Notes: a model not told the origin generated them from the sequence alone. Positions 16,940 to 26,156 are shown, counted from the stretch's first letter. The stretch: DNA of 64,000 bases from Chitinophaga ginsengisoli (GCF_003014595.1 NZ_PYGK01000008.1:186001-250000); one strand, 5' to 3'. Translations and numbers: made by a program.

Positions 16940-16947
16940 TATCTTTG
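16940..16947 (+). promoter_or_regulatory. -7 element for the LytS-type kinase gene
   Basis: TATCTTTG matches TAnnTTTG exactly. It lies 40 bases before the ATG at 16987. This argues against the in-frame TTG at 16945, which overlaps the element. Confidence 0.6.
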
Positions 16948-16986
16948 GCCAAATGGCCATGGTATTTCCATAAAGCACAAACTGTG

Positions 16987-18006
16987 ATGAACAAGAAAAC
17001 ATTTAAAGTATCTCCCTGGATCATTTGGTGCAGTTCACTGTTCCTCGGCATCATTGCCTCCATTCCCAAGATTGCGGAGCGGCCATTTAATTTACCGGAA
17101 GCCCTGGTCAATTCCGGTATCACATTCGCCTTTTCCGTTATCGTATGGTATTACAATATTTACACCCTGCCCACCTATTCCAGGCGGGATATTAACCGGG
17201 GCATGTCAATATCCCGCCTGTTCACCAGTCTTGTATTCGGGATAGGCGTCATGCTGTTGCTGGCCTATTGCCAGCAGTGGTTACTTTCACACCTGAATTT
17301 TGGCCCGGTAATGCTGATGGTGGAGGTGAGAGGTATCATGATCAATCTCGGATTTTATATGATCCTGCATCTGCTGTATCAGAACTATCAGAACCAGCAG
17401 GTAAGCATAGAACTGGAACGCTCCAAATCAGACAATCTCGGCGCCCAGTATGAACTGCTCAAACAACAGATCAATCCTCACTTCCTGTTCAACAGTCTCA
17501 ATACACTGAAAACGATGATAGAAACCGACGATAAACAATCTGTCGATTTCGTACTGAAGCTTTCCGAGTTTTATCGCTTTACATTGGAGAGTCGCAAGCT
17601 GGACCTGATCCATCTGTCGGAAGAGCTGAATATTCTGAATGCATACATGTTCCTGCTGAAGGCACGGTTTGAAGATGGTATTCAACTGACCAACAAGATT
17701 GATCCTGCCTATCTTCAGTCGCTGGTCCCCCCGTTCACCTTACAACTACTGATCGAGAATTGTATCAAACATAACATTGTATCGCTGGAGCAGCCATTGG
17801 AGATCAGGCTTTATGCTGAAAAAGATTTTATTATTGTGGAGAATAATGTGCAGCTTAAAATGGACCAGGGTATTTCGCTGAAGGTAGGACTAAACAATAT
17901 CAGTGAAAGATATAATCACCTCCTGGAAAAGGAAATCATCATTGAATCAGACGAAAAAATATTTAAGGTAAAACTTCCTGTGATACATGAACATACTCAT
18001 TATTGA
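16987..18006 (+). CDS. LytS/YehU-type membrane sensor histidine kinase
   Basis: A 339-residue kinase with four hydrophobic segments in the first ~140 residues, a short coiled linker, and a His_kinase domain with the phosphoacceptor in QINPHFLFNSLN (His165). The ATPase region shows 'PPFTLQLLIENCIKHNI' and 'GLNNISERY', the N and G boxes of this family. The start at 16987 is preferred because a -7 promoter element overlaps the longer alternative. The next gene, a LytTR response regulator, begins 20 bases before this one ends, so the pair is translationally coupled. The stimulus is unknown. Confidence 0.9.
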   Translation: MNKKTFKVSPWIIWCSSLFLGIIASIPKIAERPFNLPEALVNSGITFAFSVIVWYYNIYTLPTYSRRDINRGMSISRLFTSLVFGIGVMLLLAYCQQWLLSHLNFGPVMLMVEVRGIMINLGFYMILHLLYQNYQNQQVSIELERSKSDNLGAQYELLKQQINPHFLFNSLNTLKTMIETDDKQSVDFVLKLSEFYRFTLESRKLDLIHLSEELNILNAYMFLLKARFEDGIQLTNKIDPAYLQSLVPPFTLQLLIENCIKHNIVSLEQPLEIRLYAEKDFIIVENNVQLKMDQGISLKVGLNNISERYNHLLEKEIIIESDEKIFKVKLPVIHEHTHY

Positions 18007-18748
18007 AGACGAGATCAAAGCAGCAGCGTCCCTGGCCACTATGATAACGAAGATCAGACCAGAAGCTAAAATAGTGTCGCAGCTGCAAAGCGTCTCCTCC
18101 AGCATTAAGTATCTTTCCGAAAATGAACAGCCGGACCTGATCTTTATGGATATCCAGCTTTCAGACGGGCTCTGTTTTAATATCTTTAAATCAGTAAAGA
18201 TATCATGCCCGGTAGTTTTCTGTACTGCGTTCGAGGACTATACATTGGATGCATTTAAAGCGAATGGCGTTGACTATGTATTGAAACCATTTTCCAAAGA
18301 TGATATCGTCAACGCACTCAAAAAAGTAGATGAACTAAAGAACTTCTTCCAGCAACATACATTGCCGCAACTGAATGATCTGCTGGCAAAAGTATCGCCG
18401 CCGGCTGGTAAGAAGAACTTCCTGGTGTTCAAAAACAACAAGTATATCAACATCTCCACAGATGCTATTGCGTTCTTCTACATCAAACATGAAGCAACTA
18501 TTATCAAGACCTTCGACCAGGAGGAATATTCGATCAATCAGTCGCTTGACCAGATCTATGCCATGCTATCGCAGGATCAGTTCTTTCGTCTGAACAGGCA
18601 ATACCTGGTTAATTTTAAGGCAATAAAAGATGTGGAACACTATTTTGCCAGGAAGCTGCTCGTCAACCTGATCATTCCCGCTCCTGAAAAATTATTGATC
18701 AATAAAGAAAAAGTACAGATCTTCCTGTCCTGGTTAGAGAACAGGTAA
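17987..18748 (+). CDS. LytTR-family response regulator
   Basis: A 253-residue response regulator: receiver domain (about 1-120) with acidic pocket IEDE and phosphoacceptor Asp55 in FMDIQLS, the conserved Lys in 'YVLKPF', then a LytTR DNA-binding domain (about 145-250) with 'FLVFKNNKYINIST', 'HEATIIKT' and 'FFRLNRQYLVNF'. It overlaps the kinase gene by 20 bases. LytTR regulators bind paired direct repeats in front of their targets; none was identified here with confidence. The downstream AraC gene starts 11 bases after the stop and may share the transcript. Confidence 0.92.
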   Translation: MNILIIEDEIKAAASLATMITKIRPEAKIVSQLQSVSSSIKYLSENEQPDLIFMDIQLSDGLCFNIFKSVKISCPVVFCTAFEDYTLDAFKANGVDYVLKPFSKDDIVNALKKVDELKNFFQQHTLPQLNDLLAKVSPPAGKKNFLVFKNNKYINISTDAIAFFYIKHEATIIKTFDQEEYSINQSLDQIYAMLSQDQFFRLNRQYLVNFKAIKDVEHYFARKLLVNLIIPAPEKLLINKEKVQIFLSWLENR

Positions 18749-18759
18749 GCTTACTGCAT

Positions 18760-19632
18760 ATGACAACAACACCCGCTTTTGAGATTAAGAACCCGGTTGA
18801 CGGCAGCATGGGTTTCAGAATGGTCCATTTTGAAGATAACTCACCGTTTAAGGACCTACAACGCGTAGGTCACTTTTCCATTATATGGCTCTACGAAGGA
18901 GAAGGGCTCCTGAAAGCAGATTTCACTGAATATACTATTTCTAAAGGAACGATGCTTTTCTTTGCCCCGGGGCATCCTTTTATGATCACGGGAGAACATG
19001 TAAAAGGCGTGATGCTGAATTTTCACCATGACTTCTTCTGTGTTATCAAACATCACAAGGAAGTAGCCTGCGACGGCATTCTCTTCAACAATATCAGCCA
19101 GACACCACTGGTCAATATTCCTGACAATGAAGCGCCTACGATCCGGATGCTGATCTCGCAGGTGGAAAATGAACTGCAGGTAGCAGGGCTGGCCCAGCAT
19201 GACCTGCTGATCTCCTACCTGAAGATCCTGCTGATCAATGTAACGAGGATAAAGGTATCGCAGGACGTTGTTAAACCAGCGCCTACGGAACAAACAGTTG
19301 AATCGGAGGCATTGCAGCAATTCAAAGCCTATATTGATAAATATTTCCGCGAGAAACATAGTGCAGGTGAGTATGCTGATCTGTTAAATATGACGGTTAA
19401 AAACCTGGGAAGAATTGTCAGGGACTATTATGGCAGAACACCTACTGATATGATCACGGAGAGGATCATTGTAGAAGCTAAACGGGAGTTGTACCTGACC
19501 TCCAAACCTATTAAAGAGATCGCCTATGATCTGGGCTTTAAAGATGAATATCATTTCAGCAGATATTTCAAAAACGCTATCAATACGCCGCCACAGGCTT
19601 ACAGGAATTCGCTGAAAAAAGCATGGAGCTAA
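18760..19632 (+). CDS. AraC-family transcriptional regulator
   Basis: A 290-residue regulator with an N-terminal cupin-like arm (about 20-165: 'HFSIIWLYEGEGLLKADF', 'KGTMLFFAPGHPFMI') and a C-terminal double helix-turn-helix (about 190-288) ending 'IKEIAYDLGFKDEYHFSRYFKNAINTPPQAYR'. This is the classic AraC pattern and the spacing is complete. It lies 11 bases after the LytTR regulator, so the three regulatory genes form one probable operon. A terminator follows. The convergent exported hydrolase beyond the terminator is a possible target, which is only inference. Confidence 0.88.
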   Translation: MTTTPAFEIKNPVDGSMGFRMVHFEDNSPFKDLQRVGHFSIIWLYEGEGLLKADFTEYTISKGTMLFFAPGHPFMITGEHVKGVMLNFHHDFFCVIKHHKEVACDGILFNNISQTPLVNIPDNEAPTIRMLISQVENELQVAGLAQHDLLISYLKILLINVTRIKVSQDVVKPAPTEQTVESEALQQFKAYIDKYFREKHSAGEYADLLNMTVKNLGRIVRDYYGRTPTDMITERIIVEAKRELYLTSKPIKEIAYDLGFKDEYHFSRYFKNAINTPPQAYRNSLKKAWS

Positions 19633-19642
19633 ATGTAAAAAA

Positions 19643-19675
19643 GAACAGGGCCAGTTAAGGCCCTGTTTTGTTGTT
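19643..19675 (+). terminator. Terminator after the sensor/regulator operon
   Basis: ACAGGGCC pairs with GGCCCTGT around a 6-base loop and is followed by TTTGTTGTTG. Confidence 0.8.
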
Positions 19676-19714
19676 GTCCACTCTAATAGTTATCATCGGT
19701 CTGGTCTTCCAAAA

Positions 19715-20500
19715 CTATTTACCTTCAGCCGCAGCAATGATCACTTTCGCAACAGCTTCCGGTTGTGAAATAAACACGGCGTGACTGCCCTTTACTTCTG
19801 TTATTTTATCACCACCGCGTTTATACATGTTGCGCTGAATGTCGGGAACGATGGCCTTATCTTCAGTAGCGACAACAGCATAGGCAGGTTTTGTTTTCCA
19901 TGCAGCATCAGCTACAGGTGTGGTAAAACTTGCACCAAAGATGGGCGCCTGTGATGCCGCCATAAAGTCTGATTCTGCTTTGCTCAGATCTGCTGCAAAA
20001 CCAGCATGGAACTTCGCTAAGTCATAGTACAAAAATCCTTTTTCATCCGGAGGCAGTATACCGGCTTCAGGAGCACCAGGCAATGATGTAGCCCATTGAA
20101 GTGTATTCTCACCTTTGTCAGGCTGGAAAGCGGCTACATATACCAGGGAGGCTACATTAGGATGGGCACCAGCTTCTGTGATGATCGTACCACCCCAGGA
20201 ATGTCCTACCAGTACTGTGGGGCCATCCTGCCTGTCAAGAATACGTTTGGTAGCTGCCACGTCATCTGCCAGGGATGTGAGCGGGTACTGCACGATAGTC
20301 ACCTTATATCCCTTCTTTACCAGTATATCATGCACTTTTCTCCAGCCGGAACCATCTACGAAAGCACCATGAACAAGCACAATATTTTTAGCGGTCTTAT
20401 TCTGTGCAAAGGAGGATACGGAAAAGAGGCTCAGGAGTAATACAAATGCTGTAAACAAAGCGCTCTTTAATTGCCATTTTGAAGTGGATGTCGTTCTCAT
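19715..20500 (-). CDS. Exported alpha/beta hydrolase
   Basis: A 261-residue alpha/beta hydrolase. The start at 20500 gives a clear signal peptide (MRTTSTSKWQLKSALFTAFVL... ending FAQ), whereas the longer frame does not. The fold is shown by 'VLVHGAFVDGSGW', the nucleophile elbow VGHSWGGT and a late 'KGSHAVFISQPEAVAKVI' with the catalytic His. It resembles the small esterase-like proteins often annotated as alpha/beta hydrolases near AraC regulators. Location is likely periplasmic. Substrate unknown. Confidence 0.85.
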   Translation of the reverse strand: MRTTSTSKWQLKSALFTAFVLLLSLFSVSSFAQNKTAKNIVLVHGAFVDGSGWRKVHDILVKKGYKVTIVQYPLTSLADDVAATKRILDRQDGPTVLVGHSWGGTIITEAGAHPNVASLVYVAAFQPDKGENTLQWATSLPGAPEAGILPPDEKGFLYYDLAKFHAGFAADLSKAESDFMAASQAPIFGASFTTPVADAAWKTKPAYAVVATEDKAIVPDIQRNMYKRGGDKITEVKGSHAVFISQPEAVAKVIIAAAEGK

Positions 20501-20616
20501 TGTGTGTATATTTTGTGTTTTGTTTTTGTGTTGTTTTGTGATACAAAGATGACTCAAAACAGCACCGTGGAGAATGACAGTATTTCCCAACCTCATGGAT
20601 AATTTTCCGGCACCCA

Positions 20617-20644
20617 TAAAAAAAGCCGGCATACGCTGCCGGCT
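20617..20644 (-). terminator. Terminator of the MBL-fold gene
   Basis: AGCCGGCA and TGCCGGCT form an 8-bp stem. On the minus strand it is followed by seven T residues, downstream of the stop at 20676. Confidence 0.85.
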
Positions 20645-20675
20645 ATATATATAATTACTTCGGATGATTTCCGCA

Positions 20676-21440
20676 CTACATCTGGGGATACCAGTTGCGC
20701 AGGCGTACTTCTATATTCTTGTTGCCTGCATTTACTTTCTCTTTAAATGCTTTGACATCACTTAAACCCTTGGCGCCACGGTAATGGTACGGATATACGA
20801 TCCTGGGTTTAAACGCCAGTACGGCGTCTGCTGCTTCCGGCACGTCCATGGTATAAGGCAGATTCATACAAACGAAGGCCACGTTGATATTTCTGAGTGA
20901 GCGCATTTCCGGAATACCCTGGGTATCACCGGATATATAGATACGTACACCGCCAACAGATATTATATATCCGTTCCCTCTGCCCTTTGGATGTTTGGAA
21001 TCGGGTGTTTCCGGGAGGTTATACATGGGAATAGCATTAATAGTAATACCATTTTCAGTAGTCACCCCAAAGTTCTTTAATACGGTCACCATGGGTTTAT
21101 ACGAAGCCGGCAATTTATCGGCCACTGCCGGTGGTACGATCAGACGGGTCTTGCTGGTCTTTAGCGCCGCAATAGCCGCTGAATCGAAATGGTCGCCATG
21201 AATATCTGTGATGAGAATAATATCCGGTGCTGCCAGGCCTTTAAACTTGTCCGTTTTACCTGCAGGATCTGTGTAAATAACTGTACCGGCAGCAGAGAGT
21301 ACCAGGCTGGCATGTTCCACCGGCTGTATCGCCAGGGGGCCTTTTGAAGTTCTTATTGTGTCTGGCGCGCTGATCTGGGCGTTTACGCTCCCGGTAAGAG
21401 CGGCAAAGCATAATGACAATATTCCTAGTCTCATAGTCAT
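20676..21440 (-). CDS. Exported MBL-fold metal-dependent hydrolase
   Basis: A 254-residue metallo-beta-lactamase-fold protein with a signal peptide (about 1-22, ending NAQ). It resembles the UlaG-like hydrolases. The metal site motif reads TDIHGDHFD (His81, Asp83, His84), with Asp in place of the first His of the usual HxHxDH, as is common in this subgroup. Further ligands are likely in 'RIYISGDTQG' and 'PYHYRG'. It probably acts in the periplasm on a phosphoester or lactone, but the substrate is unknown. The start could also be the Met two codons later. Confidence 0.85.
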   Translation of the reverse strand: MTMRLGILSLCFAALTGSVNAQISAPDTIRTSKGPLAIQPVEHASLVLSAAGTVIYTDPAGKTDKFKGLAAPDIILITDIHGDHFDSAAIAALKTSKTRLIVPPAVADKLPASYKPMVTVLKNFGVTTENGITINAIPMYNLPETPDSKHPKGRGNGYIISVGGVRIYISGDTQGIPEMRSLRNINVAFVCMNLPYTMDVPEAADAVLAFKPRIVYPYHYRGAKGLSDVKAFKEKVNAGNKNIEVRLRNWYPQM

Positions 21441-21690
21441 AATATTGGATTAATAATAAGATAGCTTTCGAATGATAAATTTAGTCTTTATCAACACCTT
21501 AGCAAAACAAGAGCCTACTCATAATATAAAACAGTGTCGCGAAATTGCATGTCAGCTAATCCAGACTTAAATAAATTTGCTTATTTATATTGTACTTATT
21601 CTTATTTTAGCAATCGTTTGCATAAACCATAGAAACACGACTCAAAATAACCTGTAGCAGGAAAAACCGCACCCTTAAAATTGACCGTAT

Positions 21691-23607
21691 ATGACTAAAT
21701 TCTCTTCATTACTGGTAACCAGCACCTTGTGTGTTACCAGCCTCCTTGTGCAGGCGCAGAACAAGCCTTTCCCACAAGCAGTCACCTATCCAAACTGTAT
21801 CAAACCGAACAACGTTACACAGGCAGCTATGAATAGCAGTGTAGCCAGCTACTATGATTACTGGAAATCAAAGTACCTGAAAAACAATCTCGCATCCTTA
21901 CCGGGAGGCTATTATGTAAAAGGTGAGATCAGTGGAGATGCTGAAGGTTTTGTACCATTAGGCACCTCTGAAGGACATGGTTATGGCATGGTGATCACGG
22001 CATTGATGGCTGGTTATGATCCTAATGCACATGCTATTTATGACGGATTGTACAAAACTGCCCGGGCATTCCACAGCAGTATCAACACCAACCTGATGGG
22101 ATGGGTGGTGGCTGATGCTTCAGGCGCCCAGGGACATTTTGACTCCGCTACAGACGGCGATATTGATATTGCCTATTCACTGATCCTTGCGCATTATCAG
22201 TGGGGGTCCAATGGCACTATCAACTATCTCGCCGAAGCCAAGAAGATGATCACCAATGGCTTAAAAGCAGCCAACGTGACTTCTACCAACCGCCTGAACC
22301 TGGGCGACTGGGACGCTAAAAGCGCACTGAATACCCGCCCTTCCGACTGGATGCTGAGCCATCTCCGCGCCTTCTACCAGGAGACCGGCGATGCTACCTG
22401 GTTGAACCTCATCAACAACCTGTATGCGGTATACAATCAGTTCAGCACTACCTATTCTCCTTCTACAGGTCTGATCTCTGACTTCGTAGTGAAGAATCCT
22501 CCGGAGCCGGCACCGAAAAACTTTATTGATGAAGGTCCGCAGACAAACGAATATAACTATAATGCCTGCCGCGTGCCTTTACGTGTGGTAATGGACTATG
22601 CCCTGTATGGCAACACAACTGCACAGAGCATCTCCAATAAGATCGCTACCTGGATCATTGGCAAAACAGGTGGTAATCCTGCGAATGTGAAAGATGGTTA
22701 CAAGCTGAATGGCAGTGTTTCCGGTACTGATCCTGAAGCAGTATTCGTAGCGCCATTTATTGCAGCAGCTGTGGTGAACAGCAATAACCAGGCATTTGTA
22801 AACAACGGCTGGAACTTCCTCAAAACAGCTAAATCAGGCTATTATAGCGACACTTACAGCCTCTTATGTCAGCTGTTCATCTCCGGTAACTGGTGGAAAC
22901 CGGAAGCGGGTACTACTCCGCCACCACCCACCTGCGAACCTGCAACTGCCAGCAGCGATGATGGTAACGTAGCGGCCAATGTACTGGACAATAACCTCAA
23001 CACCCGTTGGTCAGCCAGTGGCGATGGTCAGTATATAACGCTTTGCCTTGGTTCCGCAGCTAACGTAAGTGGTGTGGATATTGCTTTCTATAGCGGCAAT
23101 ACAAGAAGCGCCATATTTGACATCCTGACCAGCACTGACGGCAGTACGTTTACATCTGCAGCTACGGGTCTACGTAGCAGTGGTACTACTACTGCACTGG
23201 AAACCTTTACCTTCACAGCCCGCTCTGCTAAATATGTAAGGATTGTGGGACATGGTAACACCGTGAATGCCTGGAACAGCATTACAGAAATAAAGGTAAG
23301 GACCAGTCAATCTGCAGCGAAAATAGCGGCTGTGGCTCCTGAAAAGGCATCTAATTCGCAATTTAGTATCTACCCTGCACCATTCTCCACCAATGCCAAT
23401 GTTGCATTTACATTGAAAGATGCAGGTGTAACTGCACTGGCGATATACGATATCAATGGCAAACAGGTAGCGACAATATTCAGAGAAAACCTCTCTGCGG
23501 GTAGTTACAACAGGTCATTCTCTGCAAGCCATCTGCCTGCGGGAATGTATGTTGTTAAACTGATCCATAATGGAATTATAACGACGAAAAAGGTTATCAA
23601 AAACTAA
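21691..23607 (+). CDS. Secreted GH8 glycoside hydrolase with F5/8-type domain and T9SS tail
   Basis: A 638-residue secreted enzyme. After the signal peptide (1-22) the GH8 catalytic module (about 30-405) shows the acid Glu94 in TSEGHGYGM and the segment ATDGDIDIAYSLILAHYQW (153-171), which fits the GH8 family signature. A short proline/threonine linker leads to an F5/8 type C (CBM32-like) domain (about 410-548) and a type A T9SS sorting domain (about 560-638, 'IYPAPFSTNANVAF'). GH8 includes endoglucanases, chitosanases and xylanases; sequence alone does not settle which. It stands alone with its own terminator. Confidence 0.9.
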   Translation: MTKFSSLLVTSTLCVTSLLVQAQNKPFPQAVTYPNCIKPNNVTQAAMNSSVASYYDYWKSKYLKNNLASLPGGYYVKGEISGDAEGFVPLGTSEGHGYGMVITALMAGYDPNAHAIYDGLYKTARAFHSSINTNLMGWVVADASGAQGHFDSATDGDIDIAYSLILAHYQWGSNGTINYLAEAKKMITNGLKAANVTSTNRLNLGDWDAKSALNTRPSDWMLSHLRAFYQETGDATWLNLINNLYAVYNQFSTTYSPSTGLISDFVVKNPPEPAPKNFIDEGPQTNEYNYNACRVPLRVVMDYALYGNTTAQSISNKIATWIIGKTGGNPANVKDGYKLNGSVSGTDPEAVFVAPFIAAAVVNSNNQAFVNNGWNFLKTAKSGYYSDTYSLLCQLFISGNWWKPEAGTTPPPPTCEPATASSDDGNVAANVLDNNLNTRWSASGDGQYITLCLGSAANVSGVDIAFYSGNTRSAIFDILTSTDGSTFTSAATGLRSSGTTTALETFTFTARSAKYVRIVGHGNTVNAWNSITEIKVRTSQSAAKIAAVAPEKASNSQFSIYPAPFSTNANVAFTLKDAGVTALAIYDINGKQVATIFRENLSAGSYNRSFSASHLPAGMYVVKLIHNGIITTKKVIKN

Positions 23608-23622
23608 GCATTGCTCAACAAT

Positions 23623-23660
23623 GAAGAAAGCCGGCTCAGTAAATGGAGCCGGCTTCTTTA
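23623..23660. terminator. Bidirectional terminator between GH8 and carbonic anhydrase genes
   Basis: AAGAAAGCCGGCTC pairs with GAGCCGGCTTCTT in a long stem with an 8-base loop, flanked by A-rich and T-rich tracts suited to both converging genes. Confidence 0.85.
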
Positions 23661-23691
23661 TGAATTGAATAGTTTATTTAAATACCAGGGA

Positions 23692-24450
23692 CTATTTAGT
23701 TTTCTCAGGAAGATCTTTCATCGTCTCATCCAGGAATTCTACTTTTCCTGTATGAATATCATAAACAGCACCTACAATCAGGATCTCTCCTTTTACATAT
23801 TTTTTATGCAAAATGGGGTCTAAATCCCTGAGTGCATTTACCTGGTCAATTACATTCTGTCTTACAGCATTATTAACAGGATCGCCGGGCATATTGGCTA
23901 CTTTGGCTACAGCTGGCTTAATGTCATTAATTAACGTAACAATATGACCAGGTACATCTTCTGGCCTTTCTACAGCCGCAGCCACAGCGCCGCATTCTGT
24001 ATGCCCTAAAACAACTATTAATCTGCTATACAATTTCAACACCGCGTACTCCATGCTTCCATAAGATGCAGCCGATGATACCTGTCCGGCCGTTCTGATA
24101 ATAAACAAATCTCCCAGACCCTGATCAAAGATCAATTCATTAGGCACCCTGGAATCGGAACAGCTGACGATTGTTGCAAAAGGCTTTTGACCAAACCCTA
24201 ATTTCTTAATGGTTTGTGCATCCTGCCGTGGCCGGATAGATTTGTTCTCAACGAATCTTTTATTACCCCCCATCAGTTTCTTAATAGCAAGCCGGGGGTC
24301 TTTAAAGGCGGTATCTCTGTCTACGATATAATGGTCGGCTTTCCATTTTACGGAATCAATGGTTACCTTTTTTACTGAAGTCTTGGTTTGAGCAGTAGCA
24401 ATACTTTGTACGCAAAGTATCACCATCATTGATGCGATTAAATTTTTCAC
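23692..24450 (-). CDS. Periplasmic beta-carbonic anhydrase
   Basis: A 252-residue carbonic anhydrase that interconverts CO2 and bicarbonate. The beta-class zinc ligands are clear: Cys97 and Asp99/Arg101 in SCSDSRV, and His150 and Cys153 in LGHTECGAV. A signal peptide (1-20, ending ATAQ) and a ~40-residue spacer precede the catalytic domain, so the enzyme is exported, unlike most beta enzymes of bacteria. All catalytic residues are intact. It is transcribed toward the GH8 gene with a shared terminator between them. Confidence 0.92.
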   Translation of the reverse strand: MKNLIASMMVILCVQSIATAQTKTSVKKVTIDSVKWKADHYIVDRDTAFKDPRLAIKKLMGGNKRFVENKSIRPRQDAQTIKKLGFGQKPFATIVSCSDSRVPNELIFDQGLGDLFIIRTAGQVSSAASYGSMEYAVLKLYSRLIVVLGHTECGAVAAAVERPEDVPGHIVTLINDIKPAVAKVANMPGDPVNNAVRQNVIDQVNALRDLDPILHKKYVKGEILIVGAVYDIHTGKVEFLDETMKDLPEKTK

Positions 24451-24655
24451 TGTTCTTGTTTTATGTTAATATGAAATTGACGCTCTCGGGTACACAAGTG
24501 GGTTAAACTGTTCACATTCCAATATCTGCCTCCTTATAACAGGCAATCAGTAGTAAATATAATAATTTTACCAACTCCATTTTATCTTAAAGGAAATTTA
24601 ACTTTGGAGCAGGACACCTTACGCTAGTTAAATATGATTATATGAACCAGCTTCT
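24451..24655. other. Intergenic region
   Basis: AT-rich spacer upstream of the carbonic anhydrase gene. I see no small gene or strong hairpin in it. Confidence 0.4.
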
Positions 24656-24982
24656 TTAAAAATGGACTGCTGCTAAAGCCCATGCCCAAATAAGACCAAA
24701 AGCAAAGACTATCACTATCATCTCTATCAGCCAGATGTATAGCGCTTTCTTTTTCACATTCGCCTTCTTCAGGCAAAACCTGATACCGAAATCTATTAAT
24801 AACGAAATAATTAAGGCAGGCACCATGAGCAGAATTGCATAAACCATATATGCTCTTGCCTCACCACGTTCCCCCCGTTCCATGGCATAAATGCATGCAA
24901 TAACCCCAAAAAAAATTGCTAGGATGACGCAAGGTGAAAAAATATATGCCCAGTTCTTTTTAGCGGGAGTGTCAGTGTTCAC
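24656..24982 (-). CDS. Small three-helix membrane protein (paralog 1)
   Basis: A 108-residue protein with three hydrophobic segments (about 12-35, 45-70 and 81-105) and no domain I can name. Its last part, 'KKKALYIWLIEMIVIVFAFGLIW', parallels the same region of the next gene upstream (25027-25326) and of a truncated remnant at 25349-25438. This indicates a small tandem family created by duplication. Function unknown. Confidence 0.7.
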   Translation of the reverse strand: MNTDTPAKKNWAYIFSPCVILAIFFGVIACIYAMERGERGEARAYMVYAILLMVPALIISLLIDFGIRFCLKKANVKKKALYIWLIEMIVIVFAFGLIWAWALAAVHF

Positions 24983-25026
24983 AGGTATTGATTTAAACTA
25001 AATATAAAAAAGATTAACAACACTCA

Positions 25027-25326
25027 CTATGCTCGCAGGAAAGCCCTGATGCCTATCACCATCGCCACTATTTCTATCACCCAGATATAAATCACTTTAT
25101 ACTTTATATCCTTTAGAAACAATATCCGTAGAAAGACATCTAATAACAACGCACAAATTGCGATAGGAAACAACAGCAAAAGTACATACAATTGATTCCC
25201 TGCGTCATCATCTACTGCTGCCAGGATAAGCAGACAAATAAGCATCATTACAGCGATGATGGCCAGGATTCTGCTGGGGGTGAAAGTAAGCGCCTGCTTT
25301 TCCAAAGCAGTAAGATCTAATTTCAT
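25027..25326 (-). CDS. Small three-helix membrane protein (paralog 2)
   Basis: A 99-residue membrane protein, related to its neighbour through the shared layout and the C-terminal 'LKDIKYKVIYIWVIEIVAMVIG'. Three hydrophobic stretches are evident, with charged loops between them. It lies 44 bases upstream of paralog 1 on the same strand, so they are likely co-transcribed. Function unknown. Confidence 0.7.
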   Translation of the reverse strand: MKLDLTALEKQALTFTPSRILAIIAVMMLICLLILAAVDDDAGNQLYVLLLLFPIAICALLLDVFLRILFLKDIKYKVIYIWVIEIVAMVIGIRAFLRA

Positions 25327-25348
25327 AGGTTTTAAATTATATACTTCT

Positions 25349-25438
25349 CTAATGATACAAAAATATTAACGCTATAGCCATCAATATTAGTTCAGTTGTC
25401 CAGATATACATCACTTTCTCTTTCGCATCTTTCAGCTT
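25349..25438 (-). pseudogene. Truncated third copy of the small membrane-protein family
   Basis: Read on the minus strand this gives about 29 codons, 'KLKDAKEKVMYIWTTELILMAIALIFLYH' in two overlapping parts, ending in TAG. They align with the C-terminal helix of both neighbouring paralogs. The remnant begins exactly where the 25432-25887 gene ends, in another frame, which suggests a deletion fused the upstream gene to the end of a lost paralog. It has no start codon of its own. Confidence 0.65.
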
Positions 25439-25887
25439 TTGCTTTTTAATTCACTGATACTAGCGGCTATTCTTTCCAGCGTGTCTTCATGCCATCCTTC
25501 TCCATTAAAAACAGCTACGATCAGCTGTTTCTCATGGAAGAGTCGCAACACTTTCCTTTTCATGCCTTTCATGCTCAATTCATCCTTGTACGATGCACGG
25601 AGATCGGAGACAGGAATTGTGATACGTTTATGAAGACGCCCCCATTTATTTAGAACAAGTACACATTCTCCGCTAACCGTGTCAAGGACAACAGATGTTA
25701 AAGTTTTCTTTGCTAATCCCGGAAGAATCACAACAAGTAACACTGGCAAAACCAGCATCCCAAAATGGAATTTATTTCCCATTGCCCAAACCCCAAGTGC
25801 AAATATCAATATCGTTACAGCTATTGTTAATGGATTTAAGAATAGTCCACTTCTTTTCTCGAAGGCTATTAAATTTTCATTTTCCAT
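25432..25887 (-). CDS. Membrane protein of unknown function
   Basis: A 151-residue protein from the start at 25887 (MENENLIAFEKRSG). The frame runs further upstream but that part is basic and lacks any plausible leader. Two hydrophobic segments (about 17-62) anchor a soluble C-terminal part rich in basic residues with 'VVLDTVSGECVLVLNKWGRLHKRITIPVSDL', which looks like a PH-like or bPH-type beta domain. The end of the gene runs into a remnant of the neighbouring small membrane-protein family, so its natural C terminus may have been altered. Confidence 0.55.
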   Translation of the reverse strand: MENENLIAFEKRSGLFLNPLTIAVTILIFALGVWAMGNKFHFGMLVLPVLLVVILPGLAKKTLTSVVLDTVSGECVLVLNKWGRLHKRITIPVSDLRASYKDELSMKGMKRKVLRLFHEKQLIVAVFNGEGWHEDTLERIAASISELKSKS

Positions 25888-26156
25888 CAGGTATCTAGTT
25901 CTTTTATAAAATCTGTAATCACTTTTGCGTTTACCTGGATACATTTCGCGGCTCTGCCTGCGTATTTGCCGCTGGTTTCCTGCTCCCTTTTTTGAGGTGG
26001 TAACTTTGAAGCTGTTGTCTGGTTTTAGTGATCGTAATCCCATCCACAGGTTTCAGATTAATTTCAAGATACTACAATCAACAACATATCACATATTTTT
26101 TATTCAAAATATCGTAACTTCCCATACCCAAATTATTCACCTATAATCCTACACCC

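Noticed and set aside
16945-16986. A start for the sensor kinase at the TTG at 16945
   Set aside because: A perfect -7 promoter element overlaps it, and the ATG at 16987 gives the expected N terminus.
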